Source of the DNA: Candidatus Gastranaerophilales bacterium
GTDB taxonomy: Bacteria; Cyanobacteriota; Vampirovibrionia; Gastranaerophilales; Gastranaerophilaceae
NCBI GenBank assembly: GCA_944323685.1
Contig: CALUTJ010000018.1
Span: 1-56,034, forward strand
Length of the DNA stretch: 56,034 nt
Reading direction: 5' to 3'
A program made the position numbers and the translations under genes. The notes below the pieces were generated by a model, which had not been told where the DNA came from, did no database searches, and worked only from the letters and a program-made list of their open reading frames with translations. Positions 43,141 to 54,407 of this stretch are shown piece after piece; position 1 is the stretch's first letter, and every line of letters begins with the position of its first letter.

Positions 43141-43884
43141 GTAGCAGTTTGCCTCTTTATAAATTTCTTTGCCTGTATTAACGCCGAACTGTGCAAACAA
43201 ATCAGCAAAAACGAGGCATATATAGAAACTTACAAACGGCAGCATCAAAGCAAGTACCCTGCTGTTGACAAGCAGTACCATAAGTATCAGCATGCACATG
43301 CTTACTAAAATGCAGTAGCACACCAGTATAATATAATTGACTATATTGTGCTTGATAAGCGAATAAGCTTTTTTGATGTTTAAGAATGAGTGAATCTTAA
43401 AATCAAGCGAAAAATTAAGCGCCAGCATAATATACAACGCAGTGTATACAATATGCAGGATTACCGCCGTAACAATATAGGGCAAAGACTCTTCGCTAAA
43501 CGACACCGGTGTAATAAACGCAAGCAGTGCGAACAACGCAATAAACGGTATTGAGAACAAAAAACCGCCTATGTATGATTTCAGCCCGATGTGGATAAAA
43601 TACGTGAAAAACTTCCATGACGGCAGCTTGCCCTTTTCATGAACGATTCTGTTGTGGACGACTTTAAAAAAGTATCCTGATACAGCCAGCAGACACGTTA
43701 ATGTCAGCAGTGCAAAAAGTGTTACCCAGTAATAATTCAAAGGATTAAACAAAATCCTGTAAATCCCTGGGAAAATAAATGCAAACACAGGGAAAAACAA
43801 AATTAAACCGCCAATCAAAACCTTGGGCAGCCAGTTTCTGTCCTGCGGCACGAAAACAAATGCTTGCTTCAGACTTATTCCCAT
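43135..43884 (-). CDS. DUF4013-like membrane protein, 249 aa
   Basis: About six membrane helices. The N-terminus, LKQAFVFVPQDRNWLPKVLIGGLILFFPVFAF, follows the DUF4013 pattern of a short amphipathic start, a W-x-x-K-x-x-I-G-G turn and a first helix. The start at 43884 is chosen for its AGGAG ribosome binding site. It is a distant paralogue of the next gene (44011), which has the same N-terminal pattern. Function unknown; it ends overlapping the cupin gene by 6 bp. Confidence 0.75.
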   Translation of the reverse strand: MGISLKQAFVFVPQDRNWLPKVLIGGLILFFPVFAFIFPGIYRILFNPLNYYWVTLFALLTLTCLLAVSGYFFKVVHNRIVHEKGKLPSWKFFTYFIHIGLKSYIGGFLFSIPFIALFALLAFITPVSFSEESLPYIVTAVILHIVYTALYIMLALNFSLDFKIHSFLNIKKAYSLIKHNIVNYIILVCYCILVSMCMLILMVLLVNSRVLALMLPFVSFYICLVFADLFAQFGVNTGKEIYKEANCYS

Positions 43885-44010
43885 AAGCACGCTCCTAAAA
43901 ATTAAATAATAAACACACTACCATTGTAACACTTTTTGGGTCAAAATGGTAGTGTGTATTGAAAAAATAATGAAAATTTTATGTAATTTTTTATTATTTT
44001 TTATTATTTT

Positions 44011-44679
44011 TTATTGCTGCGGCTGTTGATTCTGCTGTTGTCTTTTTGCAATCATCTGTGCAATATAAGGCGAGCCTTTGAGGTATTGTCCCATAAGGTT
44101 GTACATCGAAATTCCCCACATATAAGAGATAAACGGAGCCAGCACAATACCAACGACTGTTATACAACATAAAATAATAACCGCAAAGTATATAAGACTC
44201 AGCAAAATCATCTGAACAATAAAGTTTACTGTGTCAGGGTGGCCTTTCATAATTTGCATTGTTCTTTGAACATCAAGCATAGAAAGGATTTTTTTGTCCA
44301 TTGCAAAACTCAGGGTCAAAAATATTGCGGCAAACATGGCTGCAATTTCCAGAACCAGAGTAATCAGTGCTGCGACAATCTGCATTTTTGAAAGGATTAT
44401 GGATATCACACCAATAACAAGACTTGCCGCAATACCTATAATAACGTAACCTACAAACAACTTAAAGCCGGTAACAAAATTCTTTGACAAATTGTCAGTA
44501 GGGCCGCCGGGCAGCTGCGGCTTTCCGTTTAATTCACTCAAAAGGCATTGCAGCCAGTAGCCGATAGCAGCAAAACACAATATCGGAACCAGATAAACCA
44601 GACCGCCTATAAACACCTTCAGCGGCCAGCCGTCAATTTGCATCGGTGCTTTTAATGCTTTTTGTAAATCAATACTCAT
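44011..44679 (-). CDS. DUF4013-like membrane protein, 222 aa
   Basis: Paralogue of the preceding entry: it starts LQKALKAPMQIDGWPLKVFIGGLVYLVPILCFAA with the same W-P-x-K-x-x-I-G-G turn, and has about five membrane helices. The C-terminal tail is Gln-rich (KRQQQNQQPQQ), typical of a cytoplasmic disordered end. It lies 126 bp upstream of the 43884 gene on the same strand, so they may be co-transcribed. Function unknown. Confidence 0.75.
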   Translation of the reverse strand: MSIDLQKALKAPMQIDGWPLKVFIGGLVYLVPILCFAAIGYWLQCLLSELNGKPQLPGGPTDNLSKNFVTGFKLFVGYVIIGIAASLVIGVISIILSKMQIVAALITLVLEIAAMFAAIFLTLSFAMDKKILSMLDVQRTMQIMKGHPDTVNFIVQMILLSLIYFAVIILCCITVVGIVLAPFISYMWGISMYNLMGQYLKGSPYIAQMIAKRQQQNQQPQQ

Positions 44680-44753
44680 ACTATAAACTCCTATTCTTCA
44701 TATAAAACTGTACCCTGCAAAAACGCAGTACAACAATGAAAAATGTTACATTT

Positions 44754-45218
44754 TTATATGAGTTTTGTCAAGTTTGCCATTTCAATTGCTGTCTTAGCAG
44801 CTTCAGAGCCTTTGTTTCCGGCTTTTGTGCCTGCTCTTTCTATAGCTTGTTCAAGGTTATCGGTAGTTAATACACCGAATATTACGGGTACACCTGTTTG
44901 CAATGATACCTGAGCAATTCCCTTGGAAACTTCTGCCGCAACAAAATCGTAATGTCCTGTTGCCCCTTTTATAACGGCTCCGAGCGTGATGACAGCGTTA
45001 TATTTCCCTGTTTGCGCGGCTTTTTTTGCAATAACCGGAATTTCAAACGCGCCGGGTGTCCAGATTACATCGATTGTGTCTTCTTCCACCCCGTGGCGTA
45101 CAAGCTCATCAATAGCGCCCGACAGTAGTTTTGAGCCGATAAACTCATTGAATCTTGATATGATAATGCAAAATTTTTCGCCGTTTGTTGTATATGTACC
45201 CTGTATTACGTTTGCCAT
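44754..45218 (-). CDS. ribH: 6,7-dimethyl-8-ribityllumazine synthase
   Basis: A 154-residue enzyme forming lumazine in riboflavin synthesis, usually a pentamer or 60-mer shell. Family motifs are visible: [25 protein letters not shown] (about residues 54-62), [15 protein letters not shown] (about 79-93, with the catalytic His) and [17 protein letters not shown]. The start at 45218 is chosen because CGGAG precedes it. Other rib genes, apart from ribF, are not in the window. Confidence 0.95.
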   Translation of the reverse strand: MANVIQGTYTTNGEKFCIIISRFNEFIGSKLLSGAIDELVRHGVEEDTIDVIWTPGAFEIPVIAKKAAQTGKYNAVITLGAVIKGATGHYDFVAAEVSKGIAQVSLQTGVPVIFGVLTTDNLEQAIERAGTKAGNKGSEAAKTAIEMANLTKLI

Positions 45219-45385
45219 AGTATTTATCTCCGAGTGTTGTTGTTCTGATAACATTTTATAATAGATATATTTTGTTTTAAACAATTTGTGAATATTTTCA
45301 TACTATTCTTTACCATATCGTACAGGGTAATATAAAAAATCTCATGCCTGCGTAAAAATTCTTTTAACACAATGCGGGAGATAAC

Positions 45386-45469
45386 ATGTATTACAAAAAT
45401 ATTTTCGGGCTTTTTTATATATCCTTCATTTATATGTTTATAGTTTTTTGTATTGCGGTATTATTATAG
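45386..45469 (+). CDS. Small hydrophobic membrane peptide, 27 aa
   Basis: An ATG with a near-ideal ribosome binding site (GCGGGAG, 5 bp spacing) opens 27 codons: MYYKNIFGLFYIS, then a hydrophobic run (FIYMFIVFCIAVLL) and stop. It would be a single membrane helix with almost no soluble part, as in small membrane proteins and type I toxins. It stands alone between ribH (other strand) and the 45607 gene. No family recognised. Confidence 0.5.
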   Translation: MYYKNIFGLFYISFIYMFIVFCIAVLL

Positions 45470-45606
45470 ATATTGCAATCTATTCTTATCCTTAAATATT
45501 ACAATTTATTTACAAAATAGCAAAAAATTAAATTTTCAAATTTAATATATACAGGTCTTTTGTGTGATTTTAATATAACAACTTAATAATTGAGAAGGGG
45601 TAAACT

Positions 45607-46302
45607 ATGGCAGTAGAAGGTATTAATGCATTCCAAAATTTTTCAAACGCTGTGAATTTTCATCAGTCTGCGCAAAAACAACAAACAGATAAAGGTACAG
45701 GCGCTTCTAAAAATCACACACCGTTGCCGCCTAAAAAGAATTACACAACTCCTATTGTTGTCGGCGCTGTAGCACTTGCAGCTCTGGGGACAGGTATTTA
45801 TGCTTACAAAACCGGTAAATTTGCAAAAGCTGCCTCAAACGGTGCTGCCTCGGTTCAAAAAATAAAAGACAAAATTGCACGCATAAAAGAAAACTCCCTT
45901 GCGGAAGCCAACAGGGTAATCAATGACAACAGCCCTAACGGCATCATCAATCTACCGATTATTGACCATTCTGCCGGTATGCGCTCCGCTGACCCAGCCC
46001 AGCCGGAAAGATTTCATCAGGCTGCTACGTGGCTGGAAGAAGCTTACAAAAAAGCTTACTCAAAAGCTGAACTTTCTGACGGAAAGAACATGTTTAATTA
46101 CATACATGAATATATGAATGACGGCAAAACAGCACTTGCTCAAATGTATGTCCAAATGCCCGAGGCCGAAGCAAACGTCAGAATCAGGCAATTTGTCGAA
46201 GATATTTCCGCAATGGATAAACATACGGGCATGACAGCAGAAAAATTTGTTAAAGATTTAAAAGAAATTTTTATGCCAAAAGCCAGAGAAGCTTTAAAAT
46301 AA
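45607..46302 (+). CDS. Hypothetical protein with one membrane helix, 231 aa
   Basis: No family recognised. The N-terminal leader (MAVEGINAFQNFSNAVNFHQ) resembles the N-F-type leaders elsewhere in the window. A single membrane helix (IVVGAVALAALGTGIYAY, about residues 50-67) is followed by a Lys-rich helix and a soluble helical domain (about 80-231). The ribosome binding site GAAGGGG lies 6 bp before the ATG. Repeat B copy 4 begins 10 bp after its stop. Confidence 0.75.
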   Translation: MAVEGINAFQNFSNAVNFHQSAQKQQTDKGTGASKNHTPLPPKKNYTTPIVVGAVALAALGTGIYAYKTGKFAKAASNGAASVQKIKDKIARIKENSLAEANRVINDNSPNGIINLPIIDHSAGMRSADPAQPERFHQAATWLEEAYKKAYSKAELSDGKNMFNYIHEYMNDGKTALAQMYVQMPEAEANVRIRQFVEDISAMDKHTGMTAEKFVKDLKEIFMPKAREALK

Positions 46303-46311
46303 GTCTAAATC

Positions 46312-46488
46312 TGTCCGTGAAAAATTCGAGATAAGGAGCAAAGCGACGTGAACGAATTTTTTGAGTGACACATTGTTCACATAGTGAAGCCATTTTTCAG
46401 GCTTCACCACAGTTCAGCCGAAAAAGAAGGCAAAGGTGAGCAGTGACGGCTCGAATGCGCGAGGCGGCAATTTCGACACTAGATTAGA
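46312..46488 (-). repeat. Interspersed repeat B, copy 4 (177 bp, reverse orientation)
   Basis: Reverse copy, + strand end CACTAGATTAGA, 177 bp. It differs from copy 2 by scattered substitutions; the inner hairpin tip reads CTCGAATGCGCGAG. Both ends keep the short imperfect inverted repeat (CTAAATCTGTCC on the left flank versus CTAATCTAGTG reversed on the right). Confidence 0.9.
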
Positions 46489-46506
46489 ATAAAAAATTTA
46501 AATACG

Positions 46507-46537
46507 AGCGGTGTACGGATAACCTGCACCGCTTTTA
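46507..46537 (+). terminator. Possible terminator upstream of dnaK
   Basis: Arms AGCGGTG and CACCGCT with a 13-nt loop and a weak T run (TTTACTTT). It would end the transcript of the 45607 gene beyond repeat B copy 4. The remaining about 200 bp up to dnaK shows only AT-rich promoter-like sequence; no CIRCE element is visible. Confidence 0.45.
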
Positions 46538-46729
46538 CTTTGCAAAAGTTCTTTGTTTTTTCAACGCAATTTTGCTGCCGGAGCTTATCGACCATTGTGT
46601 TTATTGTTTTTGTCGCTTAATTATATGAAATATTAATTTTTTGTTTATTTTTTAATTATTTAAAAAAAACGGTGTTATAAAAGAGTTATAAAGTAGTTTG
46701 GAAATAATATTTTTACAAAGGAGAGATAA

Positions 46730-48586
<1,857 letters not shown>

Positions 48587-48611
48587 TAAACGGATATATG
48601 CTCTTAATAAT

Positions 48612-48639
48612 AAAGCCCTCAAAATCATTGAGGGCTTTT
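48612..48639. terminator. Terminator between dnaK and the 960-aa gene
   Basis: Arms AAAGCCCTC and GAGGGCTTT with a 10-nt loop, A and T runs on both sides; it serves both convergent genes. Confidence 0.88.
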
Positions 48640-48660
48640 ATTTTTATAATCAATAATTAA

Positions 48661-51543
48661 TCACTCTTTTTCCTTAATAAAATGGAATTGCAGCCCGCGT
48701 TCCACTGCTATTTTACGCTCAAAATTTATTACAAGTTTTTCCATAAGCCTGTCTTTTGCATCGTCTGTTATTGTGTCTGTTTTCAGCAGTCTTAAGTATG
48801 CGCTTTTATCTTTGAGATAATTTTTGAGCTTATATGTTATCTCTTTATCATTTTTTTGAAGAGCCTCTACTACAAGGAGTTCAACCTCGTGATAATTATC
48901 GAGGTTTGGTATTTTTTCGTATTTCGGCCCCTGTCCGAAAATGCTCATAAGTCTCGGGAAAAATACTTTCCTGTAGAAGTTTTCAAGTGTTTCTTCTCTC
49001 AACGGGTCTGAATACATGTCATAGCGAACGGAGATATTCTCTTTTTGTTCGGCCAGTTTTCTTTCCATATGTTTTGCTTTAATAAAGCCCGCAATCTCAG
49101 ACGGCGCTATTGTAAGAGCGTCGGGACTCTGTGTCAGGTCATATAGTGTATGCTGCATTGCTGCGTAGATTGCATTGGCTTTTTGAGGAGATTTCTTTTC
49201 AAAATTTTCATGCAGCATTTCGTTCAAAGTTTTTACGATTTCAGCACCGATTTTTTTGTCTCTCTCGCTCAGGCGGTTCAATACATGTTTGTACTTATCA
49301 AATTTAGTTGCAAAGAAAAAGATTAGTACGTCTTTATTAATAAACTTACTGTCTGAGGAATAATTCAAAAACTCGTCTTCAATCTCAAAGGGCCAGTATT
49401 TTGTTTCCGTTTTATGGAAATATTGTTGAAATGCTTCTTTGAGAGAATATTCCGAGTTTAAATCTATATTGTAATTCCGCTCAAGCATATTCCGTCTTTT
49501 TTCTGCGGAATCGGGACTGTTATTCAACGAGTTTTTGTTTTTATTTGCAAGCCGGTATATGTAATCCACAATCATGTGTTCAATTATTGCGTTTTTGGCA
49601 TTTTCTTTGGCTGCGGGGTCGTTCAGATATTTTATCGCGGCATTGTAATTCTTTAAAAAGTCTTTGTATTGGTCATTTTCCTGTTTGTCAGCAAGGAGTG
49701 ACAAAGCTGTTGTAGCAAGATACCCGCTGTATTCGGGGTAAAATTCAAACCCTTCGTTTAGCCTTTTGATTAGATTAGGTTTAAACACGTCGCGGCAGAA
49801 AATTTCGAGTTCTTTGCCTTTAGAAAAAGTTTCCAATTTTTTCATATCCGCATTCAGCATACTTTGTCTTTTTAAAAGGTCGTCTGAAAGTTTGTGCTTG
49901 TTTATATAGTTCATTGCGTCACCCCGTTCAAAGGTAAACACAATCGGGTCGCCTGTTAACAAAAACAGATGTTTGTTGAAGATAAAATCATTTGTTTTTG
50001 CGCACAGAGTACGGGTGCGGTTAAACCTGTCATTTATTTGTTCGCGTTGTTCCGTCAATTTTTCGCCTAATTTTTGCAGCTCATCCTGATTAAGATTTAG
50101 GATTCGGTTTGCGTTGCCCCTGCACATAGCTACAATTTCGCGTCTTGTGCGCATGTTTGTGTTTTGCATTAAGAAATTCATAAACTCTTTTTTAAAGGAA
50201 TCAGTAAACAGACGCAGTCCGTTTAACTCGTAGCTGCGATAGAGTTTGTTAATCTCTGAGGAAGAGTAAAGCTCTGTTCCCGTATTTTTTTGCGGCTGTA
50301 CAGCGGTTTGCTGCGGGTGAGTCTTTTGCTCTTGAGACGGCTGCGGCGCGAGTTTTTGCATTTCGCGTTTATAGCTGCGTTTTTGTTTGGCTTTATTTAA
50401 TACTTTTTCTTTCAGGTCAAGCGCTTTATTAAGCAGACTTTCAAGCAGGGTTTTATCTTCGCTGTAGTATGCCGTTTCAAACTCCAAAATCGTTGACTGC
50501 AGCGCGTCGGAATATTTTGTGCGAAATTCAGGGTCTTTGTTCCAGAATTCAAGCATAATCTCTCTTTGCTGCTCAGAAAATACGGGAAAATCAATTGTAA
50601 ACTGTTCATCCGAGTATTTTTCCGCAAAGATGTCGGATAATTTTTCGCTGAATCCAATATGTGCTGCGGCAATCGTCATAATTTGACCCTGATATTTTGA
50701 AAATATCGAGTTTGACATTTCCTTGCCGTTGAGCATTTTTTGAATTTGCTGCGAGCGTTCAAGCTCGTTGAGTCCTGCCCACCATTTTGTCATTGCGGCC
50801 GAGAGTTTTTCTTTTGTCTGTTCGGAAACAGGTGCAGAAGTCTTTCTCACGGGCGGAATGTATTCCTTATCGTTTCTTGTCGCAAGAAAAGAGTTGTAAT
50901 AAGGCAGTTTGGGATATCTTATGCCCAGTGTGTGTATATTTGTGTATGAAAAATACTTTTTGTCTTTTACGCCGAGTTCTCGTTTTATTGCGTCTGTAGC
51001 GTCGTTATCAAAATCTTTGTTTAGCTCTTCTATTGTTTTGCCTTCGAGATAAACTTTTTTTAGCAGATAAGTTGTAAGCGACTTGTTGTTTTTGTCTTTA
51101 AATATCGGGGTTTGAGAGGTCTGGGCATCCCATTTTAAAAGCAGCAGCGTACCCTGCGACGGTTTTGTATCGCTTGCTTCTTTAAGATGTGCAAACAAAG
51201 GTTCATCGGGGTAGGTGTCTTTTATATCCTGCACGCTGTCTGCCAGTTTCAGGTATTCAAAAGCTTCTCGCTGCAACTGTGCCGGCGGCATATGCCTGCG
51301 CTCTTCAAAATCTTCAAAAAGGTATTTTTTTACGGTGTCGGGCATGTTGTCTATATTGAACTTCTGGTCATAAAAGTTCTCGGGGGTTCTGTTAAGTCTT
51401 GCTTTAAAATTTATATTGTAATCCCAGTAGGCCGGCGCTAAGACCGAAATATTAACCGGAATTGTTTGTGAAGTCTGTTTGTTTTTGGGGACGGAATTTT
51501 GATTGCGGGATTGATTAAAACTATTTATCGGACGTATATGCAT
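48661..51543 (-). CDS. Large lineage-specific hypothetical protein, 960 aa
   Basis: No known domain recognised. It is a highly charged, mostly helical protein with no signal peptide or membrane segment. The N-terminal leader (MHIRPINSFNQSRNQN ... DYNINFKARL, to about residue 50) matches the recurring I-N-F-K leader. A Gln/Pro-rich linker (about residues 405-430) separates two large helical halves. Similar in size, composition and leader to the 771-aa protein at 5381, but without obvious sequence identity beyond the leader. A monocistronic gene. Confidence 0.8.
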   Translation of the reverse strand: MHIRPINSFNQSRNQNSVPKNKQTSQTIPVNISVLAPAYWDYNINFKARLNRTPENFYDQKFNIDNMPDTVKKYLFEDFEERRHMPPAQLQREAFEYLKLADSVQDIKDTYPDEPLFAHLKEASDTKPSQGTLLLLKWDAQTSQTPIFKDKNNKSLTTYLLKKVYLEGKTIEELNKDFDNDATDAIKRELGVKDKKYFSYTNIHTLGIRYPKLPYYNSFLATRNDKEYIPPVRKTSAPVSEQTKEKLSAAMTKWWAGLNELERSQQIQKMLNGKEMSNSIFSKYQGQIMTIAAAHIGFSEKLSDIFAEKYSDEQFTIDFPVFSEQQREIMLEFWNKDPEFRTKYSDALQSTILEFETAYYSEDKTLLESLLNKALDLKEKVLNKAKQKRSYKREMQKLAPQPSQEQKTHPQQTAVQPQKNTGTELYSSSEINKLYRSYELNGLRLFTDSFKKEFMNFLMQNTNMRTRREIVAMCRGNANRILNLNQDELQKLGEKLTEQREQINDRFNRTRTLCAKTNDFIFNKHLFLLTGDPIVFTFERGDAMNYINKHKLSDDLLKRQSMLNADMKKLETFSKGKELEIFCRDVFKPNLIKRLNEGFEFYPEYSGYLATTALSLLADKQENDQYKDFLKNYNAAIKYLNDPAAKENAKNAIIEHMIVDYIYRLANKNKNSLNNSPDSAEKRRNMLERNYNIDLNSEYSLKEAFQQYFHKTETKYWPFEIEDEFLNYSSDSKFINKDVLIFFFATKFDKYKHVLNRLSERDKKIGAEIVKTLNEMLHENFEKKSPQKANAIYAAMQHTLYDLTQSPDALTIAPSEIAGFIKAKHMERKLAEQKENISVRYDMYSDPLREETLENFYRKVFFPRLMSIFGQGPKYEKIPNLDNYHEVELLVVEALQKNDKEITYKLKNYLKDKSAYLRLLKTDTITDDAKDRLMEKLVINFERKIAVERGLQFHFIKEKE

Positions 51544-51721
51544 ATTTATTCTTCTCTTCTTTGTGCGTATTTATAGAATAAGCAAACAAAAAATTTTTTG
51601 CTAGCATCCTGTTAAAATGTTTTTAACTTTGTTAAACAGGTGCGACAAAATTGTTTGCACGTATTTATAACGGCCCTGCAAGCGGTTGACGCTACAGAGC
51701 CGTAAAATTAAAACATTTATT

Positions 51722-53707
51722 TTATATCAATGATTTCATTGTGTTAACGACATTTTCTACGCTAAAACCGAATTTTTCAAACAGAACTTTAGCCGGAGCC
51801 GAAGCTCCGAAAGTGTTCATCGTAACTGTTTTTCCGTCAAGCCCGATGTATTTTCCCCAGCCTGATTCCGTGCCTGCCTCAACAGCTACACGTTTTCTTA
51901 TTTCATCCGGCAGTACGGATTGTTTGTATTCCTCGCTTTGCGCGTCAAACAGCTCCATAGAGGGCATACTTACCACACGTACATCAATACCCTCTTTTAG
52001 CAGTTCATCATGTGCTTTAACGGCAAGGTCTGCCTCAGAACCTGTAGCAATGATTATCCCGTCAGGTTTTGCTTTTGTTTCTTTAATAAGGATATAAGCA
52101 CCTTTCAAAGCTTCTTTTGAAGAATATTTGCACTGCTCTATATTTTGTCTGGTCAACACAAGTGCAACCGGAGTTTTTTTGCTTGTCAAAGCTGTATACC
52201 AGCCTGCAATTGTTTCTCTGGCGTCAGCAGGTCTGAATACAATGAGGTTAGGAATAGCCCTTAGCATGGAAAGATGTTCAACGGGCTGGTGGGTCGGGCC
52301 GTCTTCGCCGACACCTATGCTGTCGTGGGTAAACACGTATGTGACGGGCAGCTCCATTAGTGAAGACAGACGCATCATCGGTTTCATATAGTCGCTGAAA
52401 ACAAAGAATGTAGCGACATAATTTTTAACCCCGCCGTAAAGCGCCATTCCGTTGGCTATGGCTGACATTGCCTGTTCTCTTACACCGTAGTGTATATTTC
52501 TGCCGGCGTAATCTTGTGCGCTGAACTCTCCGCCGTCTTTAATGTAAGTTTTGTTAGACGGGCCAAGGTCTGCGCTGCCGCCGATTAAGTTCGGGATAAG
52601 GTCTTTTACCCTGTTTATAACTTCACCCGAGGTGCTTCTTGTTGCGGCGGGTTTGTCGCTGCAAGCCCAAAAATCTGCACTGTTCATAAGTTCGTCAGCG
52701 TTAACCTCACTGTGGTATTTATCCCATAGCTGTTTCATTTCGGGATATTTTTGACAATATTTTTCAAACATTGCGTTCCACTGAGATTCTTTTTCAGCTT
52801 TTTCTATTGAAATTTGTTCGCAATGGTCATAAACCTCTTGAGGCACAACAAAAGGTTCGCCGCACTCCCAGCCGAGGGTTTTTCTTAATTCTGCTACATT
52901 TTCAACACCCAGCGGTTCGCCGTGAGAAGAAGCTTTGCCCTGTTTTGCGGGGCAGCCGTAGCCTATCTGCGTTTTAACCGTAATAAAAGACGGTTTTGTC
53001 TTTTCGGCTTTAGCCAGTTCGATTGCTTTGCCGATAGCTTCCATGTCGTTTCCGTCTTCAACCGTTATTGTCTGGAATCCGAAAGCCTGCATACGTTTTT
53101 CAACGTCTTCGCTGAAGGTTATGTCTGTATCGCCTTCGATTGTTATTTTGTTGCTGTCATAGATTACTATTAATTTGTCAAGTTTAAGGTTTCCCGCAAG
53201 AGAGAAGGCTTCTGAGGAAACACCTTCCATTAAACAGCCGTCGCCGCAAAATGCGTAAACATAATGGTCAACTATTTTGAAATCAGGCTTGTTGAAAATC
53301 GAAGCCAGATGCGCCTGCGCCATTGCCATACCGACAGCCATGCCAAGCCCTGCACCTAACGGCCCTGTTGTCGCTTCCACAAACGCAGTGTGCCCGTACT
53401 CTGGGTGCCCCGGAGTTTTTGAGCCGAACTGTCTGAAATCTTTTATATCGTCAATAGTTAAGCCGCACTTGAATAAATGCAAAAGTGAATATAAAAGAGC
53501 CGAGCCGTGTCCGGCAGAGAGTATAAATCGGTCGCGGTTATACCAGTAAGGGTTGTTAAAGCTAAAGTTGAGATATCCTTTAAAAAGCGTGTAAGCAGCA
53601 GGTGCTGCGCCTAACGGTAAACCCGGGTGTCCTGAATTCGCTTTTTGGATTGCGTCTGCCGATAGAATGCGAACAGCATTGACGCATTTTTCATCAATTT
53701 TAGTCAT
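51722..53707 (-). CDS. tkt: Transketolase
   Basis: A 661-residue TPP enzyme of the pentose phosphate pathway. The N-terminal TPP domain has GHPGLPLG and GDGCLMEGVSSEA (about residues 154-166); the central pyrimidine-binding domain has GVREQAMSAIANGMALYGG and the C-terminal domain ends with an EAGTESGWGKYIG motif. Full length. It is monocistronic. Confidence 0.97.
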   Translation of the reverse strand: MTKIDEKCVNAVRILSADAIQKANSGHPGLPLGAAPAAYTLFKGYLNFSFNNPYWYNRDRFILSAGHGSALLYSLLHLFKCGLTIDDIKDFRQFGSKTPGHPEYGHTAFVEATTGPLGAGLGMAVGMAMAQAHLASIFNKPDFKIVDHYVYAFCGDGCLMEGVSSEAFSLAGNLKLDKLIVIYDSNKITIEGDTDITFSEDVEKRMQAFGFQTITVEDGNDMEAIGKAIELAKAEKTKPSFITVKTQIGYGCPAKQGKASSHGEPLGVENVAELRKTLGWECGEPFVVPQEVYDHCEQISIEKAEKESQWNAMFEKYCQKYPEMKQLWDKYHSEVNADELMNSADFWACSDKPAATRSTSGEVINRVKDLIPNLIGGSADLGPSNKTYIKDGGEFSAQDYAGRNIHYGVREQAMSAIANGMALYGGVKNYVATFFVFSDYMKPMMRLSSLMELPVTYVFTHDSIGVGEDGPTHQPVEHLSMLRAIPNLIVFRPADARETIAGWYTALTSKKTPVALVLTRQNIEQCKYSSKEALKGAYILIKETKAKPDGIIIATGSEADLAVKAHDELLKEGIDVRVVSMPSMELFDAQSEEYKQSVLPDEIRKRVAVEAGTESGWGKYIGLDGKTVTMNTFGASAPAKVLFEKFGFSVENVVNTMKSLI

Positions 53708-53920
53708 TTTGTTTTTTGTCCCTTCTTTTTTGTTTTTAACTTTGCTTTAACTTATACCGCGATTAACGGTAATTATAATAATACCATTTTTTCTGGAAAA
53801 TCACTACTTAGAATATGTTTGTTACTGTTTTTTATGATTTGTATAATTTTTGTCATATAATAAAGTTTTGAATAAACCTAAAAAAGCTTATTTTAAATAA
53901 GTTAGGAGAATTTTGCTTTT

Positions 53921-54262
53921 ATGATATTGGATGACAAAAAATTTATCGGAAAAATTATCCGACAATATCGACAGAAAAATAAATTAACTCTGGCTCAGCT
54001 TGCGGAAAAAACGGATATGTCCGAAAAACACCTCGGACAAATTGAACGCGGCGCATTTTCTCCTACTATTTCCACTTTCTTTAAAATAGTTAAAGTTTTA
54101 AAAATTAACATTGCGGATTTTGGTCTTAAATACGATGAGGATACAAATAAAACAAGAGAAACTTTGGTTAAGCATATATACGGCGCTGACGAGGCAGAAC
54201 TAAAGCTTTTCTTTGACGTTATAGAAGCTGCAATCAAGTATTCACAAAAATTGAAGAAATGA
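53921..54262 (+). CDS. XRE-family transcriptional regulator, 113 aa
   Basis: The HTH_3 domain covers about residues 10-65 (IIRQYRQKNKLTLAQLAEKTDMSEKHLGQIERG, then PTISTFFKIVKVL), followed by a short helical dimer-forming tail. Ribosome binding site TTAGGAGAA is present. It is a stand-alone gene; its target is unknown. Confidence 0.88.
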   Translation: MILDDKKFIGKIIRQYRQKNKLTLAQLAEKTDMSEKHLGQIERGAFSPTISTFFKIVKVLKINIADFGLKYDEDTNKTRETLVKHIYGADEAELKLFFDVIEAAIKYSQKLKK

Positions 54263-54286
54263 TTTTCAGCAGCTTCGTCCATAAAA

Positions 54287-54329
54287 CTTGTAGGATGTGG
54301 TAAATCTTTGATCTGCCACATCCTACAAG
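54287..54329. other. Perfect 14-bp inverted repeat after the XRE gene
   Basis: CTTGTAGGATGTGG (54287-54300) is the exact reverse complement of 54316-54329, with a 15-nt loop. There is no T run, so it is not a standard terminator. It may be a processing or factor-dependent end hairpin, or an operator pair. Confidence 0.5.
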
Positions 54330-54407
54330 CTTAACTCTAATTAATTTGTGTGATTAATTTTATCTTAATTTAGGAAACTTTGGCGTTAAAATTGTTTTTA
54401 ATAATAT

